From: Zhengella sp020637775
GTDB taxonomy: Bacteria > Pseudomonadota > Alphaproteobacteria > Rhizobiales > Rhizobiaceae
Length of the DNA stretch: 64,000 bases
Direction: 5' to 3'
NCBI RefSeq assembly: GCF_041397485.1
Contig: NZ_JAWKWO010000001.1
Coordinates: 1,189,176 to 1,253,175 of the forward strand
Under the pieces are notes generated by a model, which saw nothing but the letters and a program-made list of their open reading frames with translations, made no database searches and was not told where the DNA came from. Position 1 is the first letter of the stretch. Every line of letters begins with the position of its first letter. This document shows, in pieces, positions 52,609-62,499 of this stretch. The position numbers were made by a program, and so were the translations under genes.

Positions 52609-53010
52609 CTACTGGAACGTGACGTCACGGCCGGCCGCGCGCAGCGAAACGGTAAAGCCCGCCAGGACATCGACAAGTGCAATGACCATGAGAATGAAGA
52701 AGAGCGATGTCGCCGCGCCCTGGACCAGCAGGAATTCCACCAGATAGGCCACGAAGACGAAGGTGGAGAGAAGATGGTCGACCACCGAGGCGTTGTGCGT
52801 GCGCGTGGCCTTGAGGATCTCGAGGAACAGCAGCACCAGCGCCACGACGAGGATCAGGTCCGCGACCGTCAGCGTGAAGACCCCGCCGGACATCATTTGC
52901 ATGGAAAACACGGCCCCCGCGAACGGAGCGTCCGCCGCACCGAAAACGCCGGCAAGGCCGAGATTGTAGACAAGGAACGGTATGATGAGCAGGGGAATGA
53001 GACCGAGCAC
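52609..53010 (-). CDS. Small polytopic membrane protein
   Basis: A 133-residue protein with four hydrophobic segments (about residues 3-24, 48-66, 84-103, 105-123). A GTG start at 53010 has GGAGGG at the right distance; a longer frame is open but would add a Pro/His/Arg-rich tail. Not recognised as a named family. It is followed after 8 bases by the gamma-glutamyltransferase gene, so they may be co-transcribed. Confidence 0.72.
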   Translation of the reverse strand: MLGLIPLLIIPFLVYNLGLAGVFGAADAPFAGAVFSMQMMSGGVFTLTVADLILVVALVLLFLEILKATRTHNASVVDHLLSTFVFVAYLVEFLLVQGAATSLFFILMVIALVDVLAGFTVSLRAAGRDVTFQ

Positions 53011-53171
53011 GGCAGGAGCCCTCCGGGGATTCGCGGTGCGCGGATGGTGGTGCCCGCGCCCCGTTCCGTCAAGCGGCATTGGCACAAACGGAAACCGGCC
53101 GCCCGCCAGGGCAGCCGGTCTCGAAACGGATATGCCACGCCCCCCCCGAGGGTAGGGGAAGGGCGCCGGCC

Positions 53172-53351
53172 TTATTCCTTGGCTTCCAGGATCTGGCGGC
53201 CGCGATACATGCCGGTCTTCAGATCGACATGATGCGGGCGGCGCAGTTCGCCGGAATTCTTGTCCTCGACATAGGTCGGGTTCTTCAGCGCGTCGGCGGA
53301 GCGGCGCATGCCGCGCTTCGACGGCGTCACTTTTCTTTTCGGTACAGCCAT
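53172..53351 (-). CDS. rpmF: 50S ribosomal protein L32
   Basis: A 59-residue L32: MAVPKRKVTPSKRGMRRSAD at the start and SGELRRPHHVDLKTGMYRGR near the end. It has no zinc-binding cysteines. It lies downstream of mtgA on the same strand, a conserved pairing in rhizobia. The ATG giving MAVPKRK is the true start. Confidence 0.96.
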   Translation of the reverse strand: MAVPKRKVTPSKRGMRRSADALKNPTYVEDKNSGELRRPHHVDLKTGMYRGRQILEAKE

Positions 53352-53498
53352 GTTTCTACTCCGGTAAAAGCCAGACAAGCCAGCCGCATCACGCCCCCTC
53401 GGAGCGGCGGTCCGGCCTTTTAGTCCTGAAATCCGGGCTGCCTATACACGTCCGCGAAGGGTTTGACCAGCATCCCGGCCAAAAAAAACACGTGGCCG

Positions 53499-54266
53499 TC
53501 ATTCCGTTCGCACGCAGTCCACATAGCCGCCCGCCTTGGCCGCGCGCTGTTCGATCACCCGCGCCACGCGTGCCATGCCGCGCGACGGCCTTGAGGGAAT
53601 GCGCGTGTAGGGATTGGGCAGCGATGCTGTCAACAACGCAGCCTGGCGCCCGGTCAGCTTGGCCGCGCTGCGTCCGAACTGCGCCTGCGCCGCCGCTTCC
53701 ACGCCATAGAGGCCATCGCCCAGCTCCGCGATATTGAGGTAGATTTCCATGATCCGCCGTTTCGGCAGGATGGCATCCACCATCAGCGCATAGGGAATTT
53801 CCAGCGCCTTGCGAACATAGGACCGCCCCGGCCAGAGATAGAGGTTCTTGACCACCTGCATGGTGATGGTGGAGGCGCCGCGCACCGCCTCGCCCTCCAG
53901 CGCATCGTCGATGACCTTGTTCAGTTCGGCGAAATCCACGCCATGATGGGAGCAGAACTGCCCGTCCTCCGACATGATCACCGAATGGACCAGTACCGGC
54001 GCGACCGTTTCCAGGCTGGCCCATTGCCGCTCATAGCCCTTCAGCGTCACCAGGTCGCGGAGCATCAGGGTGGAAACGGGGTGTACGAACGGCAGGGCAT
54101 TGAGAAGCGTGAGCAGGACAGGAAGCAGGGCCAGCGCCGCCAGGGCGAACAGGCCCCTGGCACCCCAGCGCCGCCACTGACGCCTGCGGCCGGAGGCGCC
54201 CGGCACCTGCTTTGCGGCCGGGCCCGTCTTTTTCTTCGGTTCGGTTTTCCTTGGCCTGGCTGCCAC
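53499..54266 (-). CDS. mtgA: Monofunctional peptidoglycan glycosyltransferase
   Basis: A 255-residue GT51 enzyme. A basic tail and one membrane helix (about residues 37-58) are followed by the glycosyltransferase domain, with the catalytic Glu in MSEDGQFCSHHGVDF (E100), GASTITMQVVKNLYLWPGRS and EIPYALMVDAILPKRRIMEIYL. It polymerises lipid II into glycan at the inner membrane. It is divergent from ispA. Confidence 0.94.
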   Translation of the reverse strand: MAARPRKTEPKKKTGPAAKQVPGASGRRRQWRRWGARGLFALAALALLPVLLTLLNALPFVHPVSTLMLRDLVTLKGYERQWASLETVAPVLVHSVIMSEDGQFCSHHGVDFAELNKVIDDALEGEAVRGASTITMQVVKNLYLWPGRSYVRKALEIPYALMVDAILPKRRIMEIYLNIAELGDGLYGVEAAAQAQFGRSAAKLTGRQAALLTASLPNPYTRIPSRPSRGMARVARVIEQRAAKAGGYVDCVRTE

Positions 54267-54380
54267 GGCGACTTTCCTGCAACGCTTTGCCCGACATACC
54301 CCGCCCTTGGACCGGTCGCAATGGAACCATCGGAAATGAGCCGCTTGACCCGGACGGTGTTTCGTCGCATGCGCTTGCCC

Positions 54381-55292
54381 ATGACAGAGCCATCCGATTT
54401 CCAGTCAGCGCTTGCCCGGCATGCCGATACGCTCGGTGTGCTTCTGGCAAACCTGCTCGACACACGCCCGCTCGATGGCGAAATCGCAAGGCCGGACCAT
54501 CTGATGGCCGCCATGCGCCACGGTGCGCTGAATGGCGGCAAGCGGCTGCGCCCCTTTCTGCTCGTCGAGACCGCGCGCCTTTTCGACAAGACCGGCGAAG
54601 CGGTCATGCGCGTGGCCGCCGCGCTGGAATGCGTTCATTGCTATTCGCTCATCCATGACGACCTGCCTGCCATGGATGACGACGACATGCGCCGAGGACG
54701 GCCCACCGTCCACAAGGCCTTCGACGAGGCGACCGCGATCCTGGCCGGCGACAGCCTGCTGACCTTCGCCTTCGACATCGTGGCGGACCCCGCGACCGAT
54801 CTTGCCGACCGGCTGAAGACATCCCTCATCCTCCGGCTGGCGCGCGCCGCCGGCCCCGGCGGCATGGCCGGCGGCCAGGCGCTCGATCTCGACGCGGCGC
54901 AAAACCGCCCCGATGAGGAGGGCATCATCCGCCTTCAGGCCATGAAGACCGGCGCGCTCATCCGTTTTGCCTGCGAGGCTGGCGCCATTGCCGCCAATGC
55001 ACCCATGGCCGACCGCGACCGCCTCGCCGCCTTCGGCTCGGCCATCGGCCTTGCCTTCCAGCTCGCCGATGACCTGCTCGACCTGACAGCCGATGCAGGC
55101 ACGCTGGGCAAGGCCACCGGCAAGGATGCCGGCGCCGGCAAGGCCACGCTGGCAGGTCTGCATGGCGCCGAATGGACCCGCCGCCAGCTCAATGCGCTGG
55201 TGGAAGAGGCCTGCGGCCTGCTGGAGCCCTATGGCGCCAGGGCATCGCTGCTTCTCGATGCCGCCCGCTTCGTTGCCATCCGGGATCGGTGA
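54381..55292 (+). CDS. ispA: Farnesyl/geranyl diphosphate synthase
   Basis: A 303-residue trans-prenyltransferase. NGGKRLRP, the first aspartate-rich motif DDLPAMDDDD (93-102) with the bacterial two-residue insertion, and the second motif DDLLD are intact. It joins isopentenyl units to make short prenyl diphosphates. Starts further upstream are open; I chose MTEPSDFQSALARH as the first with family-like sequence. It is divergent from mtgA. Confidence 0.92.
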   Translation: MTEPSDFQSALARHADTLGVLLANLLDTRPLDGEIARPDHLMAAMRHGALNGGKRLRPFLLVETARLFDKTGEAVMRVAAALECVHCYSLIHDDLPAMDDDDMRRGRPTVHKAFDEATAILAGDSLLTFAFDIVADPATDLADRLKTSLILRLARAAGPGGMAGGQALDLDAAQNRPDEEGIIRLQAMKTGALIRFACEAGAIAANAPMADRDRLAAFGSAIGLAFQLADDLLDLTADAGTLGKATGKDAGAGKATLAGLHGAEWTRRQLNALVEEACGLLEPYGARASLLLDAARFVAIRDR

Positions 55293-55335
55293 GGCGAAGC
55301 CGCAAGGGCCTTAAGGGCCAATTCGGCCAGGCATG

Positions 55336-55350
55336 TTAAGCTGGCCTTAA
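55336..55350. promoter_or_regulatory. CtrA-type box upstream of the hybrid kinase
   Basis: TTAA (55336-55339), 7 bases, TTAA (55347-55350), the CtrA spacing. It ends 51 bases before the kinase start. TTAA is rare in this G+C-rich sequence, so the pair is unlikely by chance. Confidence 0.5.
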
Positions 55351-55401
55351 GGTTAATTGCCGACTGTGGAAATGAAGATCCACAGCGCCAAGGCTTGCCT
55401 G

Positions 55402-57915
<2,514 letters not shown>

Positions 57916-57936
57916 ACCGGATGCGCCGCGCCGCGC

Positions 57937-59190
57937 CTATTCCGCGGCCGCATGACGCCCGCCGCCGAAACGCCGCTCGATATAATCGGCCACCATCACC
58001 TGGAATTCCCCGGCAATGTTGGCGCCGCGCAGCGTGGCCGCCTTCCTGCCCTCGATGAACACGGGCGCCGCCGGCGTCTCGCCCGTGCCCGGCAAGGATA
58101 TGCCGATATCGGCATGCTTGCTCTCGCCCGGCCCGTTGACGATACAGCCCATCACCGCCACCGACAGGGCCTCCACGCCCGGATATTTCTCCCGCCACAC
58201 CGGCATGTTGGCGCGCAGGTCCTCCTGGATCGCCTGCGCCAGCTCCTGGAACACGGTGGATGTGGTGCGACCGCAGCCCGGACAGGCCGCGACGATGGGC
58301 ACAAACTGCCTGAAGCCCATCGTCTGGAGCAGTTCCTGCGCCACCTGGACCTCGCGCGTCCGGTCGCCGCCCGGCTCCGGCGTCAGCGAGATTCGGATTG
58401 TGTCGCCAATGCCCTGCTGCAACAGGATGCCCATGGCGGCGGAAGAAGCGACGATGCCTTTCGTGCCCATGCCCGCCTCGGTCAGGCCCAGATGAAGGGC
58501 ATGGTCCGAACGCGCCGCCAGCATGGTATAGACGGCGATGAGGTCCTGCACCTGCGAGACCTTGGCCGACAGGATGATCCGGTCGCGGCCAAGCCCGATT
58601 TCCTCGGCCAGTTGCGCCGACAGCAGCGCCGATTGCACGATGGCCTCGCGCATCACCTCGTTGGCGGTCAGCGGCGCGCCCTTGGCATGGTTCTCGTCCA
58701 TCAGGCGGGTCAGCAGTTCCTGGTCCAGCGAGCCCCAGTTGACGCCGATGCGCACCGGCTTGTCATGCCGGATCGCGGTTTCGATGATGGCGGCGAACTG
58801 CCGGTCCTTCTTGTCCTTGAAGCCGACATTGCCCGGATTGATGCGGTACTTGGCCAGCGCCTCGGCGCAGGCCGGATGGTCTGCCAGCAGCTTATGGCCG
58901 ATATAGTGGAAATCGCCGACCAGCGGCACGTCGACACCCAGCCGGTCCAGCCGCTCGCGGATGCGCGGAACCTGGGCCGCCGCTTCGTCGCGATCCACCG
59001 TGATGCGCACGACCTCGGACCCGGCGCGCGCCAGGGCCGCTACCTGCGCCACCGTGGCATCTGCGTCGGCTGTATCCGTATTGGTCATGGATTGCAAGAC
59101 CACCGGCGCTTCTCCGCCGACCATGACATCGCCGACGCGCACGCCGACCGTCTTCTTGCGCGGGAAGGGATGGGAGAAATACTGCGTCAT
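57937..59190 (-). CDS. ispG: 4-hydroxy-3-methylbut-2-enyl diphosphate synthase
   Basis: A 417-residue iron-sulfur enzyme of the MEP isoprenoid pathway. VMVGGEAPVVLQSMTNTDTA, NPGNVGFKD, CPGCGRTT and MGCIVNGPGE (cluster cysteines) are conserved. The start MTQYFSHPFPRKKT is chosen from homology. It converges with the hybrid kinase gene and is divergent from bdhA. Confidence 0.95.
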   Translation of the reverse strand: MTQYFSHPFPRKKTVGVRVGDVMVGGEAPVVLQSMTNTDTADADATVAQVAALARAGSEVVRITVDRDEAAAQVPRIRERLDRLGVDVPLVGDFHYIGHKLLADHPACAEALAKYRINPGNVGFKDKKDRQFAAIIETAIRHDKPVRIGVNWGSLDQELLTRLMDENHAKGAPLTANEVMREAIVQSALLSAQLAEEIGLGRDRIILSAKVSQVQDLIAVYTMLAARSDHALHLGLTEAGMGTKGIVASSAAMGILLQQGIGDTIRISLTPEPGGDRTREVQVAQELLQTMGFRQFVPIVAACPGCGRTTSTVFQELAQAIQEDLRANMPVWREKYPGVEALSVAVMGCIVNGPGESKHADIGISLPGTGETPAAPVFIEGRKAATLRGANIAGEFQVMVADYIERRFGGGRHAAAE

Positions 59191-59357
59191 GGTGATCCTG
59201 CCATTGGATTTGGCTGTGCTGTCCGATGTGGCGGCGACGGGCCTGATTGTCAACGGTCGCGGGCAGGCGTGGAAGGTCATGGACGGACAAGCCGGCAAGC
59301 CCTTCTCATCCTCGCAGGAAAAGATGACGCAAATTTAATGCCGCTTTCGGTTGATCT

Positions 59358-59397
59358 TTTGTCGCGTTGCAACAATGTTCTTTTGCATCGCAACAAA
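59358..59397. promoter_or_regulatory. Large inverted repeat upstream of bdhA
   Basis: Arms TTTGTCGCGTTGCAA (59358-59372) and TTGCATCGCAACAAA (59383-59397) match at 13 of 15 positions as an inverted repeat around 10 bases, 15 bases before the bdhA start. The right arm contains TGC-N3-GCA, as in PhaR-type sites. It overlaps the likely promoter, so it is probably an operator. Confidence 0.7.
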
Positions 59398-59412
59398 GCT
59401 TTGGAGTTCGCC

Positions 59413-60201
59413 ATGTCCACGCCACGCACTGCCGTCATCACCGGCTCGACCTCGGGCATCGGACTGGGCATCGCCCACGCCCTGGCAGCCAGCGGCTGCA
59501 ATATCGTCATCAACTCCTTTTCCGACAGCGACGACGATCACGCCATTGCGGCCGGCATGGCGCAGACCCACGGCATCGAGGCCGTCTACATCCAGGCGGA
59601 CATGTCCAAACCCGACCAGTGCCGCGGCCTGATCGCCAAGGCGGCCGAACGCTTCGGCACCGTCGACATTCTTGTCAACAATGCCGGCATCCAGCATGTG
59701 GCGAAGGTCGAGGATTTTCCGCCGGAAAAGTGGGACGCCATCCTGGCAATCAACCTGTCGTCCTCGTTTCACACCATCGCAGCCGCCGCGCCGATGATGA
59801 AACGGGCCGGCTGGGGCCGCATCGTCAACATTGCCTCGGCCCATGGCCTGACCGCCTCCCCCTACAAGTCGGCCTATGTCTCCGCCAAGCATGGCCTCGT
59901 TGGCCTGACGAAGACCGTGGCGCTTGAAATGGCGGAAGCACGCGTCGCCGTCACATGCAATGCCATCTGCCCGGGCTATGTGAAGACGCCCCTGGTCGAG
60001 GGCCAGATCGCCGACCAGATGAAGGCCCATGGCATGGGCCGCGACGAAGTGATCGAGAAGGTGATTCTCGAACGCCAGCCGACGAAGGAATTTGCGACGG
60101 TCGAGGAAATCGGCGGAACCGCTGTCTTCCTTTGCTCCGAAGCCGCCGCCCAGATCACCGGGACCACGATCTCCATCGACGGCGGCTGGACCGCGCTGTA
60201 G
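59413..60201 (+). CDS. bdhA: D-3-hydroxybutyrate dehydrogenase
   Basis: A 262-residue SDR enzyme. It has VITGSTSGIGLGIAHALA, NNAGIQHV, the catalytic Tyr/Lys of SAYVSAKHGLVGLTK and NAICPGYVKTPLV, and ends DGGWTAL. It oxidises 3-hydroxybutyrate to acetoacetate with NAD, the catabolic end of PHB. The ATG giving MSTPRTAVITG is the start. A patatin-like gene follows after 16 bases. Confidence 0.93.
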   Translation: MSTPRTAVITGSTSGIGLGIAHALAASGCNIVINSFSDSDDDHAIAAGMAQTHGIEAVYIQADMSKPDQCRGLIAKAAERFGTVDILVNNAGIQHVAKVEDFPPEKWDAILAINLSSSFHTIAAAAPMMKRAGWGRIVNIASAHGLTASPYKSAYVSAKHGLVGLTKTVALEMAEARVAVTCNAICPGYVKTPLVEGQIADQMKAHGMGRDEVIEKVILERQPTKEFATVEEIGGTAVFLCSEAAAQITGTTISIDGGWTAL

Positions 60202-60217
60202 CGGCGAGGAGCGCAAC

Positions 60218-61339
60218 ATGAGACGCGCGAACGATACCTCGCCGCCGGCCAGGCCGGTCAACCTTGCGCTCCAGGGCGGCGGCTCCCATGGCGCCTTCAC
60301 CTGGGGCGTGCTCGACCGGCTTCTGGAAGACACGCGCATCCGCTTCGATGCAGTGTCAGGCACCTCCGCCGGTGCGATGAACGCGGTTGCGCTGGCCGAC
60401 GGATGGGTGCGCGGCGGACGCGAAGGCGCGCGTGAGCGCCTCCATGCCTTCTGGCAGGCCGTTGGCATGAAAGGGCGTTTCTCGCCCTTTCAGCGCACGC
60501 CATGGGATGTGTTTCTGGGCAACTGGACGGTGACCAGCAACCCGGCCTATGCCTTTTTCGACTTCCTGTCGCGCATGGTCTCGCCGGCCATGGCCAACCC
60601 GCTGGGCATCAATCCGTTGCGCGAGGCCGTGGAGGCGCAGATCGATTTCGCCAATGTCCGCGCCTGTGAGACGATGCGCCTCTTCATCTCGGCGACAAGC
60701 GTCCAGACCGGCCAGTTGCGGGTCTTTTCCGATGGCGAGATCGACGTGGATACGGTCATGGCCTCCGCCTGCCTTCCGACCATCTTCCAGCCCGTCCGGA
60801 TCGGCGGGGAAGACTACTGGGACGGCGGCTATGGCGGCAACCCGGCGCTTTTCCCGTTTTTCTATGCCAACACCACGGAAGACGTGCTGCTGGTCCAGAT
60901 CAATCCGATACGCCGGGCGGAAACGCCGGTCACGGCGCGTGAAATCCAGAACCGGATCGACGAGATCACCTTCAACGCGGCCCTGCTGCGCGAGTTCCGG
61001 GCCATCGCCTTCGTCAAGAAACTGATCGAGAACGGCAATATCAGCCATCAGCACTACCGTGATATTCGCATGCATCGAATCGATGCAGACGAGGCGTTGG
61101 CCGGCCTGTCCGCCGATTCGAAGATCTCCGCCGAATGGGAATTCCTGAAATACATGCGTGACCTTGGCCGCGCGGCGGCCGACGACTGGCTGGAGGACGG
61201 TGTTCACAATGTCGGCATACGCGCCGGGCTCGACCTTTCGGACGAACTCGATCCGGCCATGGCACCCGTTCCCAGGCGTCCCGTCGGCCGCCGGGTCCGT
61301 GATTTCCTCGCCATGCGCACCCGGCCGCACAGGATGTGA
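60218..61339 (+). CDS. Patatin-like phospholipase
   Basis: A 373-residue patatin-fold hydrolase. The oxyanion loop LQGGGSHGAF (19-28), nucleophile S50 in GTSAG and the DGGYGG Asp motif form the catalytic dyad. Substrates of such enzymes are lipids or esters. It is tightly linked to bdhA, so a role in releasing 3-hydroxybutyrate or in lipid turnover on PHB granules is possible but only inferred. A GAGGAG ribosome site precedes the start. Confidence 0.9.
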   Translation: MRRANDTSPPARPVNLALQGGGSHGAFTWGVLDRLLEDTRIRFDAVSGTSAGAMNAVALADGWVRGGREGARERLHAFWQAVGMKGRFSPFQRTPWDVFLGNWTVTSNPAYAFFDFLSRMVSPAMANPLGINPLREAVEAQIDFANVRACETMRLFISATSVQTGQLRVFSDGEIDVDTVMASACLPTIFQPVRIGGEDYWDGGYGGNPALFPFFYANTTEDVLLVQINPIRRAETPVTAREIQNRIDEITFNAALLREFRAIAFVKKLIENGNISHQHYRDIRMHRIDADEALAGLSADSKISAEWEFLKYMRDLGRAAADDWLEDGVHNVGIRAGLDLSDELDPAMAPVPRRPVGRRVRDFLAMRTRPHRM

Positions 61340-61377
61340 GCCGGCACGCAAGGCGCCCTGCAAGAAGGCCGGCCGGC

Positions 61378-61953
61378 TCAGCCCGCGCCAGCGCCGATCG
61401 CCGCCATCTGCATGGCAAGGAAACGCTCCAGCGCCTGTTCGCGGTCCTCTTTCGCCCTGACCCGCAGCTTCATCCCCTCCAGCCAGTCGGAAAGCTGGGT
61501 CGCCAGCAAGGGACCATCGAGCGGCGCGCGCGCCCCCGCCGCCTCGTAGACCGGCGCCAGAAGCGCGACCTTGCGCGCCTTCCAGTCATCCAGCCAGCCG
61601 GCGGACAGCCCGCTCTTCATGTCGATGAGTTCGGCGCCGTGCGGTGTCGCCTCCATTTGCGCCATCATGTCGAGAATGCCTTCGCGGATGGCTGCCGCGA
61701 TCCGTTCCCTGGCCGGCGCCGGGCGCACGAGCGCCTTGCGCATGACCTCCAGCGACTCCTCCAGCATGGCTGTTGCGCCGGCGTCGTAGATCGCCTGCTT
61801 GTTGCGAAAGAACTGGTAAAGCGCCGGCCGCGACATGCCGGCGGCCTGGGCGATGTCGTCCATCGTCACGCGCGAGAAACCGTAGGCCATGAACTGGCCG
61901 ATGGCTGCGTGAAGGATGGCGGACTGCTTGTCGGTCTGGATATGCGTCGTCAT
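61378..61953 (-). CDS. TetR-family regulator
   Basis: A 191-residue regulator with an N-terminal helix-turn-helix (FSRVTMDDIAQAAGMSRPAL, then YQFFRNKQAIYDA) and a helical ligand domain. It is divergent from the molybdenum hydroxylase genes and an inverted repeat lies between, so it likely represses them. The inducer is unknown, possibly the substrate of that oxidase. Confidence 0.88.
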   Translation of the reverse strand: MTTHIQTDKQSAILHAAIGQFMAYGFSRVTMDDIAQAAGMSRPALYQFFRNKQAIYDAGATAMLEESLEVMRKALVRPAPARERIAAAIREGILDMMAQMEATPHGAELIDMKSGLSAGWLDDWKARKVALLAPVYEAAGARAPLDGPLLATQLSDWLEGMKLRVRAKEDREQALERFLAMQMAAIGAGAG

Positions 61954-61981
61954 CCCGGCACCATAAGACGGCGCGCACGCA

Positions 61982-62015
61982 TTGACAATCTGACATTTTG
62001 ACGAATAATGTCAGA
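61982..62015 (+). promoter_or_regulatory. Promoter and operator of the hydroxylase genes
   Basis: TTGACA (61982-61987) and TAATGT (62006-62011) are -35 and -10 boxes with 18 bases between. TCTGACATT (61989-61997) and AATGTCAGA (62007-62015) form a perfect 9-bp inverted repeat over the spacer and -10 box. A bound TetR protein would block transcription. Confidence 0.75.
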
Positions 62016-62038
62016 ACGTGAAACCAAAGGGGTCCGCC

Positions 62039-62497
62039 ATGCAATTGACGGTCAATGGGAAGACGTTCGAGGTCGATGTCGAGCCTGACATGCCTCTGCT
62101 CTGGGTCTTGCGCGATGAACTCGGCCTGACAGGCACCAAATATGGCTGCGGCATTGCCCGGTGCGGCGCCTGCACGGTGCATGTCGATGGCATGCCGGTG
62201 CGTTCCTGCCAGCTTGCCGCTGCCGATGTGGACGGCGAGATCACCACCATCGAAGGCCTTGGCGCGCCCGATGCGCTGCATGCCGTCCAGGCGGCCTGGA
62301 TCGAGCATCAGGTGGCCCAGTGCGGCTATTGCCAGTCCGGGCAGATCATGGCGGCCGCCGCCTTCCTCGAAACCAATCCGGACCCGTCCGACTCCGATAT
62401 CGACGCGGCCATGTCCGCCAATCTTTGCCGCTGCGGAACCTATCCGCGCATCCGCGAGGCGGTGAAGGCCGCCGCCGGCAAGCTTCAGGGAGTGTGA
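62039..62497 (+). CDS. Molybdenum hydroxylase, [2Fe-2S] subunit
   Basis: A 152-residue protein like the small subunit of isoquinoline/aldehyde oxidoreductases. YGCGIARCGACTV holds the first [2Fe-2S] cluster, and QCGYCQSG plus LCRCGTYPRI the second. It passes electrons from the molybdenum subunit. The ATG at 62039 starts MQLTVNGKTFEVDV; a GTG 7 codons earlier is possible. It precedes the large subunit by 2 bases. Confidence 0.93.
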   Translation: MQLTVNGKTFEVDVEPDMPLLWVLRDELGLTGTKYGCGIARCGACTVHVDGMPVRSCQLAAADVDGEITTIEGLGAPDALHAVQAAWIEHQVAQCGYCQSGQIMAAAAFLETNPDPSDSDIDAAMSANLCRCGTYPRIREAVKAAAGKLQGV

Positions 62498-62499
62498 GC

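Noticed and set aside
53943..54380. An upstream extension of ispA through mtgA
   Set aside because: It is antisense to the 5' half of mtgA and has no prenyltransferase homology.
57952..59412. An upstream extension of bdhA through ispG
   Set aside because: The extension is antisense to ispG; the SDR homology starts at the ATG at 59413.
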